A DNA stretch of 9,172 nucleotides from positions 1 through 9,172 of the forward strand of contig CALCJH010000061.1 in NCBI GenBank assembly GCA_937967775.1, written 5' to 3'. Both the position numbers and the translations under genes were made by a program. Source of the DNA: an uncultured bacterium (lineage in GTDB: Bacteria > Armatimonadota > UBA5829 > DSUL01). This document shows, piece after piece, positions 1-6,312 of this stretch (position 1 is the first letter of the stretch; each line of letters starts with the position of its first letter). A model generated the notes under the pieces. It searched no databases and was not told the origin of the DNA. It saw only the letters and a program-made list of their open reading frames with translations.

Positions 1-465
1 CAGATAGACCGTCACAACAACCCCATCTGGTGGCAGCTTGCGTGCGATGAGCTGTACTGCAGCTTCATCACCGACGGCCATCACCTGCCCGCTCCGTTCA
101 TCAAGACCGCTCTGCGTGCCAAGACCCCGGAGCGCACGATCATCATCAGCGACGCGGTGATGCTGGCGGGCTGTCCTCCCGGCGTCTACGATTTCTTCGG
201 GACGGAGGTTGAGCTGGCGGACAGCGGGCGGCTGTTCATCCGGGACACGGGTTACCTGGCCGGCTCCTCGTCCACAATGTTCGAGTGCATGAACCACCTG
301 GCGTCGCTGGGTTTGCTCACAGAAGACGACCTCTGGAGGGTGGGGCGCTCCAATCCCCTGGCCCTGCTTGGGAAGTGTGAGGCAGATGTTGCCCGGCTGG
401 CCGGTCCGTGCGTCTCGTTGGAGAACGGCCGGTTCGTGCTGAAGGAAGTCAGTATCTCTGGATGA
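1..465 (+). CDS. NagA-like amidohydrolase, C-terminal part (5' end outside window)
   Basis: The reading frame is open from base 1 to a TGA at 463-465, giving 154 residues; the N-terminal part of the gene lies upstream of the window. The visible part resembles the C-terminal half of N-acetylglucosamine-6-phosphate deacetylase, a metal-dependent amidohydrolase that removes acetate from GlcNAc-6-P in the cytoplasm. Seen: a TDGHH segment (visible residues 24-28), equivalent to the substrate-binding ADGxH of NagA; an IISDAV segment (48-53) whose Asp51 matches the catalytic Asp of the family's TDAM-type motif; a YLAGSSSTM segment typical of the family; and an SNPLALLG segment near the end, as in NagA's NPAxxLG. 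The metal-binding N-terminal histidines are not visible, so the exact substrate is open. Other sugar or dihydroorotase-like amidohydrolases are possible. It lies 17 bases upstream of the oxidoreductase gene on the same strand, so co-transcription is likely. Confidence 0.82.
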   Translation, partial: QIDRHNNPIWWQLACDELYCSFITDGHHLPAPFIKTALRAKTPERTIIISDAVMLAGCPPGVYDFFGTEVELADSGRLFIRDTGYLAGSSSTMFECMNHLASLGLLTEDDLWRVGRSNPLALLGKCEADVARLAGPCVSLENGRFVLKEVSISG

Positions 466-466
466 A

Positions 467-471
467 AGGAG
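467..471 (+). promoter_or_regulatory. Ribosome binding site for the Gfo/Idh/MocA gene
   Basis: AGGAG at 467-471 lies 11 bases before the GTG at 483, just after the stop of the upstream amidohydrolase gene. It supports a GTG start at 483 and coupled expression of the two genes. Confidence 0.65.
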
Positions 472-482
472 CCTGAAGACCA

Positions 483-1763
483 GTGGCAGGCACTATTGAC
501 GTCACCATTATCGGGGGAGGGATGTTCACGACGGATGTCGTGCTCCCCACGGTCTACCATCTCCAGCGGACGGGGATGGTGGGGCAGATCACCGTGTGCG
601 CGCTGACCAGCGGGGTGCTCCGCGCGCTGAAGGAGAACCCGGACATCCGGACGGCGTTTCCGGGACAGGACTTCATCGCGCGCCCGGACCTCACCGAGCC
701 GCCGGAGCGGACCTTCCCGGAAATCTATAAAGAGGTGGTCGCCGCAATGCCGCCCCGGCAGGCCGTGGCCGTGGTCCTGCCGGACCATATGCACTATGAG
801 GCGGTGAAGTTCGCCCTGGAGCACGATCAGCACGTGCTCTGCGTCAAACCGCTGGTGCTCAAGTATGATCACGCCGTAGAGATCGAGCACCTGGCACGGG
901 AGCGGGGGCTCTTCGTGGGTGTGGAGTATCACAAGCGGTTCGACCGACGCTCGCTGATGGCCCGGATGCACTACCGGAGGGGTGATTTCGGGGAGTTCGT
1001 CATCGGCGAAGCCAAGATGATAGAACCCTACTTCTACCGCTTCTCCAACTTTCAGAACTGGTTCACCGTGGACGCGACGGATCCGTTCGTCTACGTCGGG
1101 TGCCACTATGTGGATCTGGTGTATTTCATCACGGGTCTGCGTCCGGTGGAGCTTTCCGTCGCCGGCATCCGCGGCCGCTTCCCGAACGGCAACGAGGGGT
1201 ACATGTGGGCCAATGGCCGGGTGCGTTATGAGAACGGCGCCATCCTGTCCGTGACGGACGGTCTGGGATATCCGGACATGGGCTCCGGCAGCAACGAGCA
1301 GTGTCTGGAGATGTTCTGCGAGGGGGACGGCAAGAGCGGACTCATCAAGCATGACGATCAGTTCCGCGGCGTCACGCATTGCTACCTGGAGGGCATCGGC
1401 TGCGGGGGGACTCATCACAACTTCGTCAGCCCGGACTTCATGCGCTACATCCCCTGGGAAGGGGAGGGGCTGAAGCCCGCCGGGTACGGGGCGGACTCCG
1501 TCTCGGCCATTCTGGGGACCATCCATCGTATCCAGCAGCAGACGGAAGGGCTGCCGGAGGACCAGGCGCTGGAGCGGCGGCGTCAGCTGGTGGCGGAGGT
1601 GGATGAGAAGGGGCTCATCGCCACGCCGGCCAACAGCAGCGTCAACGAGCTGGTCATGGAGGCGGCCAGGATGTCCATACTCTCCAACGGCGACGCGGTG
1701 CGAATCGTATACGACGGGCATCCCCACGTGGAGCCCGGCCACGCGGCGACGGGGAAAGAGTAA
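483..1763 (+). CDS. Gfo/Idh/MocA-family NAD(P)-dependent oxidoreductase
   Basis: This 426-residue cytoplasmic protein has the two-domain plan of Gfo/Idh/MocA sugar or cyclitol dehydrogenases. The N-terminal Rossmann fold begins with VTIIGGGMF (residues 7-15), a dinucleotide-binding glycine loop. LPDHMHYEAV (99-108) corresponds to the family's usual P-x-x-x-H segment. CVKP at 120-123 stands where most members have EKP; the likely catalytic Lys122 is kept but the glutamate is replaced by valine. GCHYVD (206-211) supplies the His/Asp expected in the catalytic region of the C-terminal domain. A tail of about 50 residues after the ILGTIHRI helix is longer than in many members. The GTG start is chosen because it is followed at once by the Rossmann strand and preceded by AGGAG. 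It probably forms an operon with the NagA-like gene, which suggests a role in amino-sugar or related sugar catabolism. The exact substrate cannot be told from sequence alone. Confidence 0.9.
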   Translation: MAGTIDVTIIGGGMFTTDVVLPTVYHLQRTGMVGQITVCALTSGVLRALKENPDIRTAFPGQDFIARPDLTEPPERTFPEIYKEVVAAMPPRQAVAVVLPDHMHYEAVKFALEHDQHVLCVKPLVLKYDHAVEIEHLARERGLFVGVEYHKRFDRRSLMARMHYRRGDFGEFVIGEAKMIEPYFYRFSNFQNWFTVDATDPFVYVGCHYVDLVYFITGLRPVELSVAGIRGRFPNGNEGYMWANGRVRYENGAILSVTDGLGYPDMGSGSNEQCLEMFCEGDGKSGLIKHDDQFRGVTHCYLEGIGCGGTHHNFVSPDFMRYIPWEGEGLKPAGYGADSVSAILGTIHRIQQQTEGLPEDQALERRRQLVAEVDEKGLIATPANSSVNELVMEAARMSILSNGDAVRIVYDGHPHVEPGHAATGKE

Positions 1764-1767
1764 ATCC

Positions 1768-2661
1768 TCAGCGAATCAGCTCGGCGATCGCGATGCCGCT
1801 TTCGCCGGAGACGCTGTAGAGCAGCCAGGCCCGGCCGTCTTCCTGGAAGACGGCCGGATCGCGCAACTGGCGCACCGGCCCCGGAGCCCTGCCCATAACG
1901 GACGGTTCCAGCGGAAGGCCGGCCCCTTCGTAATCCTTCTGCGGCAGCAGCACGCTCTCCCAGGGGGTGGGCGTCCAGTCCGTCCAGTCGCCGGAAAGCT
2001 CCATCCGGGAGACCACGATATGCTCCGGACAGTCGCCGATATTCGAGAAGAAGATCCACAGAGTGCTTCCTTCCAGAAGCACGGCGGAGTGGCGCATCAG
2101 TTGGTGCGTGAAGACCCGGGGGCCTGTCTCAAAGCCGGTCAGACCGTCCTGCGAGCGCAGCAGGATGCCTGGCATCGCGATCGCATAGTGCCACCCGTCC
2201 CACTGCCACACGCGAAAGTAGGAAGGGCCCAGGTTCTCCTGACGCGCGCGAAATGTCAGCCCGTCGTGCGAAAGCGCCACGTGCGTCCGCTGCTCTTCCG
2301 GCGAGGGTCCATGGTAGTACATCCGGATATGGCGGAGTTCGTCGTCTACATGGACATCCGGGGATGCGACATGGTGCTCACAAAAGGATTCGTCAACGCT
2401 CAGCACCCCCGGCCGGTATATGGCCCAGGGACCGCAGAGTCGGTCGGCGTAAGCCAGCCTGATATGCCTGCCTGTGTGATGCGCGAAGTAGAGGTAATAC
2501 CGCCCCAGCGGCTTTTCCACCCACTCCGGGACGCGAATCAGGCTCGGCCCGTTGGTGTTGTCTCCGATGCTTGCATCCAGCCCGGGATGGATGATGGGGT
2601 TGCCGGGAAGCCGCCTGGCCTTCCAGATGCCGTGCGCCGCGGGGCCGGTCCCGGTGGTCAT
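1768..2661 (-). CDS. Five-bladed beta-propeller protein, GH43-like glycoside hydrolase family
   Basis: This 297-residue protein shows repeated strand patterns of a five-bladed propeller, as in GH43/GH32/GH130-type enzymes acting on arabinose-, xylose- or mannose-containing sugars. Candidate blades open at NGPSLIRV (residues 37-44), VASPDVHVDD (98-107), GPSYFRVWQWDG (145-156), HSAVLLEGS (191-199) and RDPAVFQEDG (267-276). Each is followed by a strand such as YYLYFA, RMYYHGP, HYAIAM, LWIFFSN or AWLLYS. No signal peptide is visible, so it is probably cytoplasmic. The usual GH43 blade-1 catalytic aspartate (RDP-type) is not evident; the first blade has GPS instead, so activity is uncertain. Acidic candidates include Asp102 and Asp268. 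The ATG start overlaps the stop of the DUF2231 gene in an ATGA, so translation is probably coupled. No clear Shine-Dalgarno precedes it. It ends 4 bases from the convergent oxidoreductase gene. A non-catalytic sugar-binding propeller is an alternative. Confidence 0.78.
   Translation of the reverse strand: MTTGTGPAAHGIWKARRLPGNPIIHPGLDASIGDNTNGPSLIRVPEWVEKPLGRYYLYFAHHTGRHIRLAYADRLCGPWAIYRPGVLSVDESFCEHHVASPDVHVDDELRHIRMYYHGPSPEEQRTHVALSHDGLTFRARQENLGPSYFRVWQWDGWHYAIAMPGILLRSQDGLTGFETGPRVFTHQLMRHSAVLLEGSTLWIFFSNIGDCPEHIVVSRMELSGDWTDWTPTPWESVLLPQKDYEGAGLPLEPSVMGRAPGPVRQLRDPAVFQEDGRAWLLYSVSGESGIAIAELIR
1831..1857. repeat. 27-bp perfect palindrome, possible terminator for the converging operon
   Basis: Two 13-base arms, CCGGCCGTCTTCC (1831-1843) and GGAAGACGGCCGG (1845-1857), are exact reverse complements around a single T at 1844. 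The element lies 67 bases beyond the stop of the plus-strand oxidoreductase gene and inside the minus-strand propeller gene, where it encodes PAVFQEDGR (residues 269-277). In RNA from either strand it could form a very stable stem with a short loop. No T-run follows on the plus strand, so a Rho-independent terminator of classical type is not shown. It may also arise from coding alone, because the family motif and GC-ending codons are self-complementary here. Confidence 0.5.
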
Positions 2662-3158
2662 TGCACCGGCGCGGACGGAGGCAGGGGCGGTGGCGACGGG
2701 GGAGGAGCTGGCGTCTTGTGCAGCCTGCGCATCACGGGCTCCACACCTGCTCCGAACCGCTGGACCAGCTCCGATCCCAGATAGCCCGTTCTCAGAACAT
2801 TCACCACCGCCACCAGTGCCGCCAGCAGATACAGCAGATTGCCAACCCGGCGCAGCAGCGGACGTCCCTCCAAGATCAGCCTGCCGATGACCAGCGCCCC
2901 GATGAACACCAGGGTCAGGATGCCTGCCTGCTCGTGCCGGGCGAGCGTGTCCTCGATGTGCGGGATCTGCGCCGCCCGCGGTTCCGCCAGGACGCCCGTC
3001 CAGTAAGATGCCCCGGCTCCCATCGCCGCCAGCAGCAGGCAGTAAAGCCCGGCGCGGCGGAACGTCTCGTCCTTGGCTACAAAGCCCACCAGGTCGAAAA
3101 GGAAGCTTGCCACCAGCAGGGCGATCGGAAAATGGACTGTCGCAGGGTGAAGGTCCAA
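2658..3158 (-). CDS. DUF2231-type four-helix membrane protein
   Basis: From a TTG at 3158 this encodes 166 residues and resembles the DUF2231 membrane family (COG4244-like), whose function is poorly known. Seen: an opening DLHPATVHFPIALL (residues 2-15), the family's hallmark LHPxxVHFPI, with His4 and His9; predicted membrane segments at about 9-27, 38-56, 79-97 and 106-124; a conserved-looking ARHEQAG (73-79) with His75 between helices 2 and 3; a GYLGSELV...GAGV stretch (125-139), also typical; and a proline-rich tail (149-164). The histidines could bind a metal or heme, but this is only inferred. The frame stays open upstream to 3398, overlapping metG, but that part is only the metG antisense-free shadow; the TTG start is preferred because the family motif begins there and AAAGGG lies 6 bases before it. 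The gene starts 13 bases after metG and overlaps the propeller gene by ATGA. Confidence 0.8.
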   Translation of the reverse strand: MDLHPATVHFPIALLVASFLFDLVGFVAKDETFRRAGLYCLLLAAMGAGASYWTGVLAEPRAAQIPHIEDTLARHEQAGILTLVFIGALVIGRLILEGRPLLRRVGNLLYLLAALVAVVNVLRTGYLGSELVQRFGAGVEPVMRRLHKTPAPPPSPPPLPPSAPVQ

Positions 3159-3171
3159 GCTCCGCCCTTTC

Positions 3172-5130
3172 TCAGCGAACGGTCGCTCCCGCGGGCACGT
3201 CCTGAGGCGCATCCGGCTGCAGTAGGATGGCCCTTCCGTCCACGTCCGCCGCCAGAAGCATCCCCTGCGATTCCACCCCCCGGATCTTGGCGGGCTGCAG
3301 GTTGGCCAGCAGCACGATGCTCCTGCCGGGAAGCTCCTCGGGTTTGTAGTGCTCAGCGATACCGGCCACCACTGTCCGCGGTTGCTCTTCCCCGGCATCC
3401 ACGGTCAGCCTCAGTAGCTTGGTCGCTCCCTCGATACGCTCCGCGGAGAGGATCTTTGCCACGCGGATGTCCAGCCTCTTGAACTCGTCATAGGTCACCA
3501 GCGCACGCTCCTCGGTTACCGGCGGCTCTTTCTTCGCCGGAGCGGCCTCGGCCGGCTTCTTCATCTTGGCGGTGTCTATCCGCGGGAAGATGGGCTCCGG
3601 CGCGGCCAGCTTGGTGCCTGCCGGCAGCCGGCCGAATTCCACCGCCTCCTGCCACACGCTGTCTCCGGGCGTCCCCGGCAGACCCAGCTGCGTCCACATC
3701 CGCGCGGCGCATGCGGGCATGAATGGGTTCACCATCACGGCCACCACCCGCGCCGTCTCAAGCGCGTTGTACAGCACGTTGCCGAGCTCCGCAGTCTTGC
3801 CTTCCTTCTGCAAATTCCAGGGCGCGCTCTGCTCCAAGTAGCGGTTCCCGTTGCTCACCAGCGTCCAAATGGCTTCCAGCGCTTTCGAGAACTGGATGTC
3901 GCAAAGTGCGGAGTGTACCTCCTCAGCAGCATTCCGGGCCGCCTCCGCGAGCGCCGGATCGGGTCTGGCGCCTTCCGGCGCCACTCCGCCGCACCAACGG
4001 TGCCCCATGGCCACCGTTCGGTTGAGCAGGTTGCCCAGGTCGTTTGCCAGGTCGGAGTTGAACCGCGTCACCAGCGCGGAGCGCGAAAAGTCACCATCAG
4101 CGCCGAAGGGCACCTCCCGCAGCAGGAAGTAGCGCACGGCGTCGGCGGCTAGCTCCGGTGCCGCTCCACTCAGAGAGGACAACTCCTTCACCAGTTCCGT
4201 CGCGTAGACCACGTTGCCTCGCGACTTGGAGATCTTCTCTCCCTCCACCGTCCAGAATCCGTGCCCCACCAGCATCTCCGGGAGCTCCACGCCGAGAGCC
4301 ATCAGCATGGCGGGCCAAAGGGTGCAGTGGAACCGCACGAAGATGTCCTTGCCCATCATCTGGACACTCGGTGGCCAGACGGTGCGGAATTTCTCCTCGT
4401 CTTCCAGATAACCCGCCACGGTCAGGTAGTTCAGCAGGGCATCGAACCAGACGTAAATGACGTGTTTCTCGTCGCCGGGTACCGGGATGCCCCAGCCGTT
4501 GTTGATGCGGCTGACGGATTGGTCCTTCAGACCGGCCCGCGTGAACGCCATCACCTCGTTGGCCCGGTAGTCCGGCCGCAGCCAGCCCGGGTGCGATTCC
4601 ATATACTCCAGCAGCCGGTCCTGGTATTTTGAGAGCCGGAAAAAGTAGTTGTCCTCCTTCACCCAGCTCAACGGGCGGCGGCATTCGGGGTTCGGGCAGG
4701 TCTGGTCGGTCACTTCGGAGGGGGCGAAGAAGGTCTCGTCCGAGACGCAGTACCATCCCTCGTAGCTGCCCAGATAGATGTCCCCCGATTCCATCAGCCG
4801 GCGGAACACCTCCTGCACCACCCGCACATGCCGGGGCTCCACGGTCCGGATGTAGTCATCGTAGGCGATCTCCAGCGCCTGCCACTGCTCCTTGAAGCGG
4901 GGCTCCATGGCGTCTACGTAGGCGCGGGTGTCCACACCCTCTGCCTCCGCCACCTCCCTGACCTTCAGGGCATTCTCGTCCGTGCCGGTGGCGAAGAGAA
5001 CCTTCTCACTGCGCTGGCGATGATATCTCGCCAGGACGTCGCAGAGGATGGTGGTGTAAGCGTTCCCGATGTGCGGGACAGCGTTGACGTAGTAGATCGG
5101 GGTCGTGATGTAAAAGCACTCTCGCGACAA
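3172..5130 (-). CDS. metG: Methionyl-tRNA synthetase with fused C-terminal tRNA-binding domain
   Basis: This 652-residue class I aminoacyl-tRNA synthetase charges tRNA-Met with methionine in the cytoplasm. Seen in order: YITTPIYYVNAVPHIGNAYT (residues 7-26), carrying the HIGH-type signature as HIGN at 20-23; a zinc-knuckle region with Cys128, Cys145 and Cys150; the KISKS signature at 299-303 (GEKISKSRGN); the helical anticodon-binding domain at about 345-500, with NLLNR and SAPWNL; a Lys/Pro/Ala-rich linker (522-545); and a C-terminal EMAPII/Trbp111-like OB-fold at about 548-652, with DIRVAKI and PAKIRGVESQGML. The length is normal for the dimeric bacterial type with this extra domain. In the zinc knuckle, Asp131 stands where some relatives have a second cysteine of a CxxC. 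The TTG start is supported by GGAGGA five bases upstream and by the position of the first conserved strand. It follows ricT by 63 bases and precedes the DUF2231 gene by 13. Confidence 0.97.
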   Translation of the reverse strand: MSRECFYITTPIYYVNAVPHIGNAYTTILCDVLARYHRQRSEKVLFATGTDENALKVREVAEAEGVDTRAYVDAMEPRFKEQWQALEIAYDDYIRTVEPRHVRVVQEVFRRLMESGDIYLGSYEGWYCVSDETFFAPSEVTDQTCPNPECRRPLSWVKEDNYFFRLSKYQDRLLEYMESHPGWLRPDYRANEVMAFTRAGLKDQSVSRINNGWGIPVPGDEKHVIYVWFDALLNYLTVAGYLEDEEKFRTVWPPSVQMMGKDIFVRFHCTLWPAMLMALGVELPEMLVGHGFWTVEGEKISKSRGNVVYATELVKELSSLSGAAPELAADAVRYFLLREVPFGADGDFSRSALVTRFNSDLANDLGNLLNRTVAMGHRWCGGVAPEGARPDPALAEAARNAAEEVHSALCDIQFSKALEAIWTLVSNGNRYLEQSAPWNLQKEGKTAELGNVLYNALETARVVAVMVNPFMPACAARMWTQLGLPGTPGDSVWQEAVEFGRLPAGTKLAAPEPIFPRIDTAKMKKPAEAAPAKKEPPVTEERALVTYDEFKRLDIRVAKILSAERIEGATKLLRLTVDAGEEQPRTVVAGIAEHYKPEELPGRSIVLLANLQPAKIRGVESQGMLLAADVDGRAILLQPDAPQDVPAGATVR

Positions 5131-5135
5131 AGCGG

Positions 5136-5141
5136 TCCTCC
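5136..5141 (-). promoter_or_regulatory. Ribosome binding site for metG
   Basis: GGAGGA (minus strand) ends five bases before the TTG at 5130-5128. It is the strongest Shine-Dalgarno near this end of the gene and decides the TTG start. Confidence 0.75.
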
Positions 5142-5148
5142 GCGCGAT

Positions 5149-5178
5149 AGTATATCCGCATCGGACGTCGATTGCGAA
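5149..5178 (-). promoter_or_regulatory. Weak candidate internal promoter for metG
   Basis: On the minus strand a TTCGCA (5178-5173) and a TATACT (5154-5149) are 18 bases apart, in the 63-base gap between ricT and metG. The -10 is close to TATAAT, but the -35 matches only four of six positions. It would give a leader of roughly 10-15 bases. The genes may simply share the ricT transcript. Confidence 0.25.
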
Positions 5179-5193
5179 CGGGCTGGATATCTC

Positions 5194-6105
5194 TCAGCCT
5201 TCGCCGGAGGAGAGTGCCTCGCCGGAGCCGGGATTCTTTGCGTCCTCCGGTGTCTCAGAGCAGGGGCAGCCGTGTTCCAGGCAGGGGGCTTTGCGCGCCG
5301 GGGCACTTTGTGAGCCGTTTCCGCCGTGTGCCCGGATCTCCACCAGCTCACCGTCTTCCGTCCGGGCTGTCACCGTTCCGGAGATGGGGTTGACCTCGAT
5401 GACCCGCACCGGACCGTACTGGCTTTCGAGGAAGTCCCCCGGGTGGGGAAGCTCCTCTTTGAGTTCCAGATAGGTCTCATGCTCGAATCGCAGGCAGCAC
5501 ATCAGCTTGCCGCACACGCCGGAGAACTTGCTGGGATTGATGGCAAGGCTCTGGTCCTTGGCCATCTTGACGGACACCGGGTCAAGCGTGTTCAGGAAAC
5601 GCGCGCAGCAAAGCGGCTGTCCGCAGTGTCCAAAGGTCCCCACCGCCCGCGCATGGTCCCGCACTCCCACCTGGTGGAAGATGACCCGGGCACGGATGGC
5701 GCTGGCGACATCTCGCACCAGCTCCCGGAAGTCCACGCGGGTCTCGGAGGCGAACTCAATGGTGACCTGCGAACCGTCCAGTGCGAAGTCCGCGCAGATC
5801 AGCTTCATCGGAAGCCCGCGCGCCCGCACGCGCTCCGCGCAGACCTTCATCGCTTCGGCCTCGCGCGCCTCGTTGCGATGGTGCCGCTCGATGTCCTCGG
5901 GCGTGGCCGGCCGCACCACACGCGCACGCACCTGGCCGCCTCTCCCTGCCGACTTCCGACAGCAAGGCGTGGCCACTACGCCGAGCAGCTGCCCGTTCTG
6001 GGTCTCCACCACCACCGCCTGGCGGACCGAGAGCTCCAGGTCGCCCGGGTCGCACTCCATTATCTTACCGCCGGAACGGAACCTCACTCCGACGACGTTA
6101 GTCAT
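5194..6105 (-). CDS. ricT: RicT-type PSP1-domain protein (YaaT homologue)
   Basis: This 303-residue soluble protein belongs to the PSP1 C-terminal-domain family. In Bacillus subtilis RicT works with RicA and RicF in an iron-sulfur complex that affects RNase Y-dependent mRNA processing, sporulation and biofilm formation. Seen: an N-terminal MTNVVGVRFRSGGKIMECDP (1-20); RRRxx-type basic helix material near 60-100; VDFRELVRDVASAIRARVIFHQVGVRDHAR (124-153), typical of the PSP1 core; GHCGQPLCCARFL (159-171) and CGKLMCCLRFE (198-208), the two conserved cysteine clusters. A tail of about 45 residues adds CLEHGCPC (275-282), an extra C-x4-C-x-C not expected from the core family. The frame is open to 6537, but the ATG at 6105 is chosen because the family N-terminus begins there; the upstream part would overlap the divergent dioxygenase gene. 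The Shine-Dalgarno is weak. In Bacillus yaaT and metS are also near neighbours, which supports the assignment. Confidence 0.93.
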   Translation of the reverse strand: MTNVVGVRFRSGGKIMECDPGDLELSVRQAVVVETQNGQLLGVVATPCCRKSAGRGGQVRARVVRPATPEDIERHHRNEAREAEAMKVCAERVRARGLPMKLICADFALDGSQVTIEFASETRVDFRELVRDVASAIRARVIFHQVGVRDHARAVGTFGHCGQPLCCARFLNTLDPVSVKMAKDQSLAINPSKFSGVCGKLMCCLRFEHETYLELKEELPHPGDFLESQYGPVRVIEVNPISGTVTARTEDGELVEIRAHGGNGSQSAPARKAPCLEHGCPCSETPEDAKNPGSGEALSSGEG

Positions 6106-6120
6106 TTGGCTCTTTGACCT

Positions 6121-6141
6121 CGCGGGCACGGCGCCCCCGCG
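6121..6141 (-). other. Small GC-rich hairpin in the ricT leader
   Basis: CGCGGG (6121-6126) and CCCGCG (6136-6141) are exact complements separated by nine bases, about 15 bases before the ricT ATG. The stem could hinder access to the weak ribosome binding site, but six GC pairs can arise easily in DNA of this composition. Confidence 0.3.
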
Positions 6142-6202
6142 CCACCCGCTGTTATGCTCAAGGCCGCTCTGCGCAGCCGGAACAGACCTTTGTTGACCTC
6201 TT

Positions 6203-6231
6203 ATCCTATCATACCGCCGGGCCGCTTTCAA
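6203..6231 (-). promoter_or_regulatory. Candidate sigma-70-type promoter for the ricT-metG operon
   Basis: On the minus strand TTGAAA (6231-6226) and TAGGAT (6208-6203) are separated by exactly 17 bases; five and four of six positions match the consensus. A TATGAT overlaps the spacer as a second possible -10 but is too close to the -35. Transcription would start near 6196 and leave a leader of about 90 bases before ricT. Confidence 0.45.
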
Positions 6232-6249
6232 CGCAGGTGCGGGCTCGTT

Positions 6250-6279
6250 TTGCGCGACTCGGTCGCAATGCGATAAAAT
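6250..6279 (+). promoter_or_regulatory. Candidate promoter for the PhyH-family gene, with an inverted repeat in its spacer
   Basis: TTGCGC (6250-6255) and TAAAAT (6274-6279) lie 18 bases apart; four and five of six positions match the sigma-70 consensus. A short inverted repeat, GCGAC-TCG-GTCGC (6254-6266), sits across the -35 end and the spacer, where a repressor could bind. The start would fall near 6286, giving a leader of about 27 bases. Confidence 0.45.
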
Positions 6280-6312
6280 AACCGCAATAACGTCATTTGC
6301 CGGAGAGTTGCC

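Noticed and set aside
252..1742. Long 496-codon open frame on the minus strand opposite the NagA-like and oxidoreductase genes
   Set aside because: It lies antisense to two well-supported genes, spans the junction between them, and its product is low-complexity and His/Arg/Pro-rich with no recognisable family. Long antisense frames are expected in GC-rich DNA.
1603..2784. 393-codon open frame on the plus strand opposite the propeller gene
   Set aside because: Its sequence has no family pattern and it is antisense to the GH43-like gene and runs into the DUF2231 gene; taken as a shadow of those genes.
3159..3398. Upstream extension of the DUF2231 frame
   Set aside because: These 80 codons lie in a different frame over the metG C-terminal domain, with no membrane or family pattern. 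The DUF2231 signature starts exactly at the TTG at 3158.
5131..5193. T-box or SAM riboswitch ahead of metG
   Set aside because: The gap to ricT is only 63 bases, too short for a T-box or S-box leader, and no conserved T-box sequence is seen.
5181..5199. GGCTG/CAGCC hairpin at the end of ricT as a terminator
   Set aside because: Only five pairs with a nine-base loop and no T-run; such stems are common at this base composition, and the metG gene follows closely.
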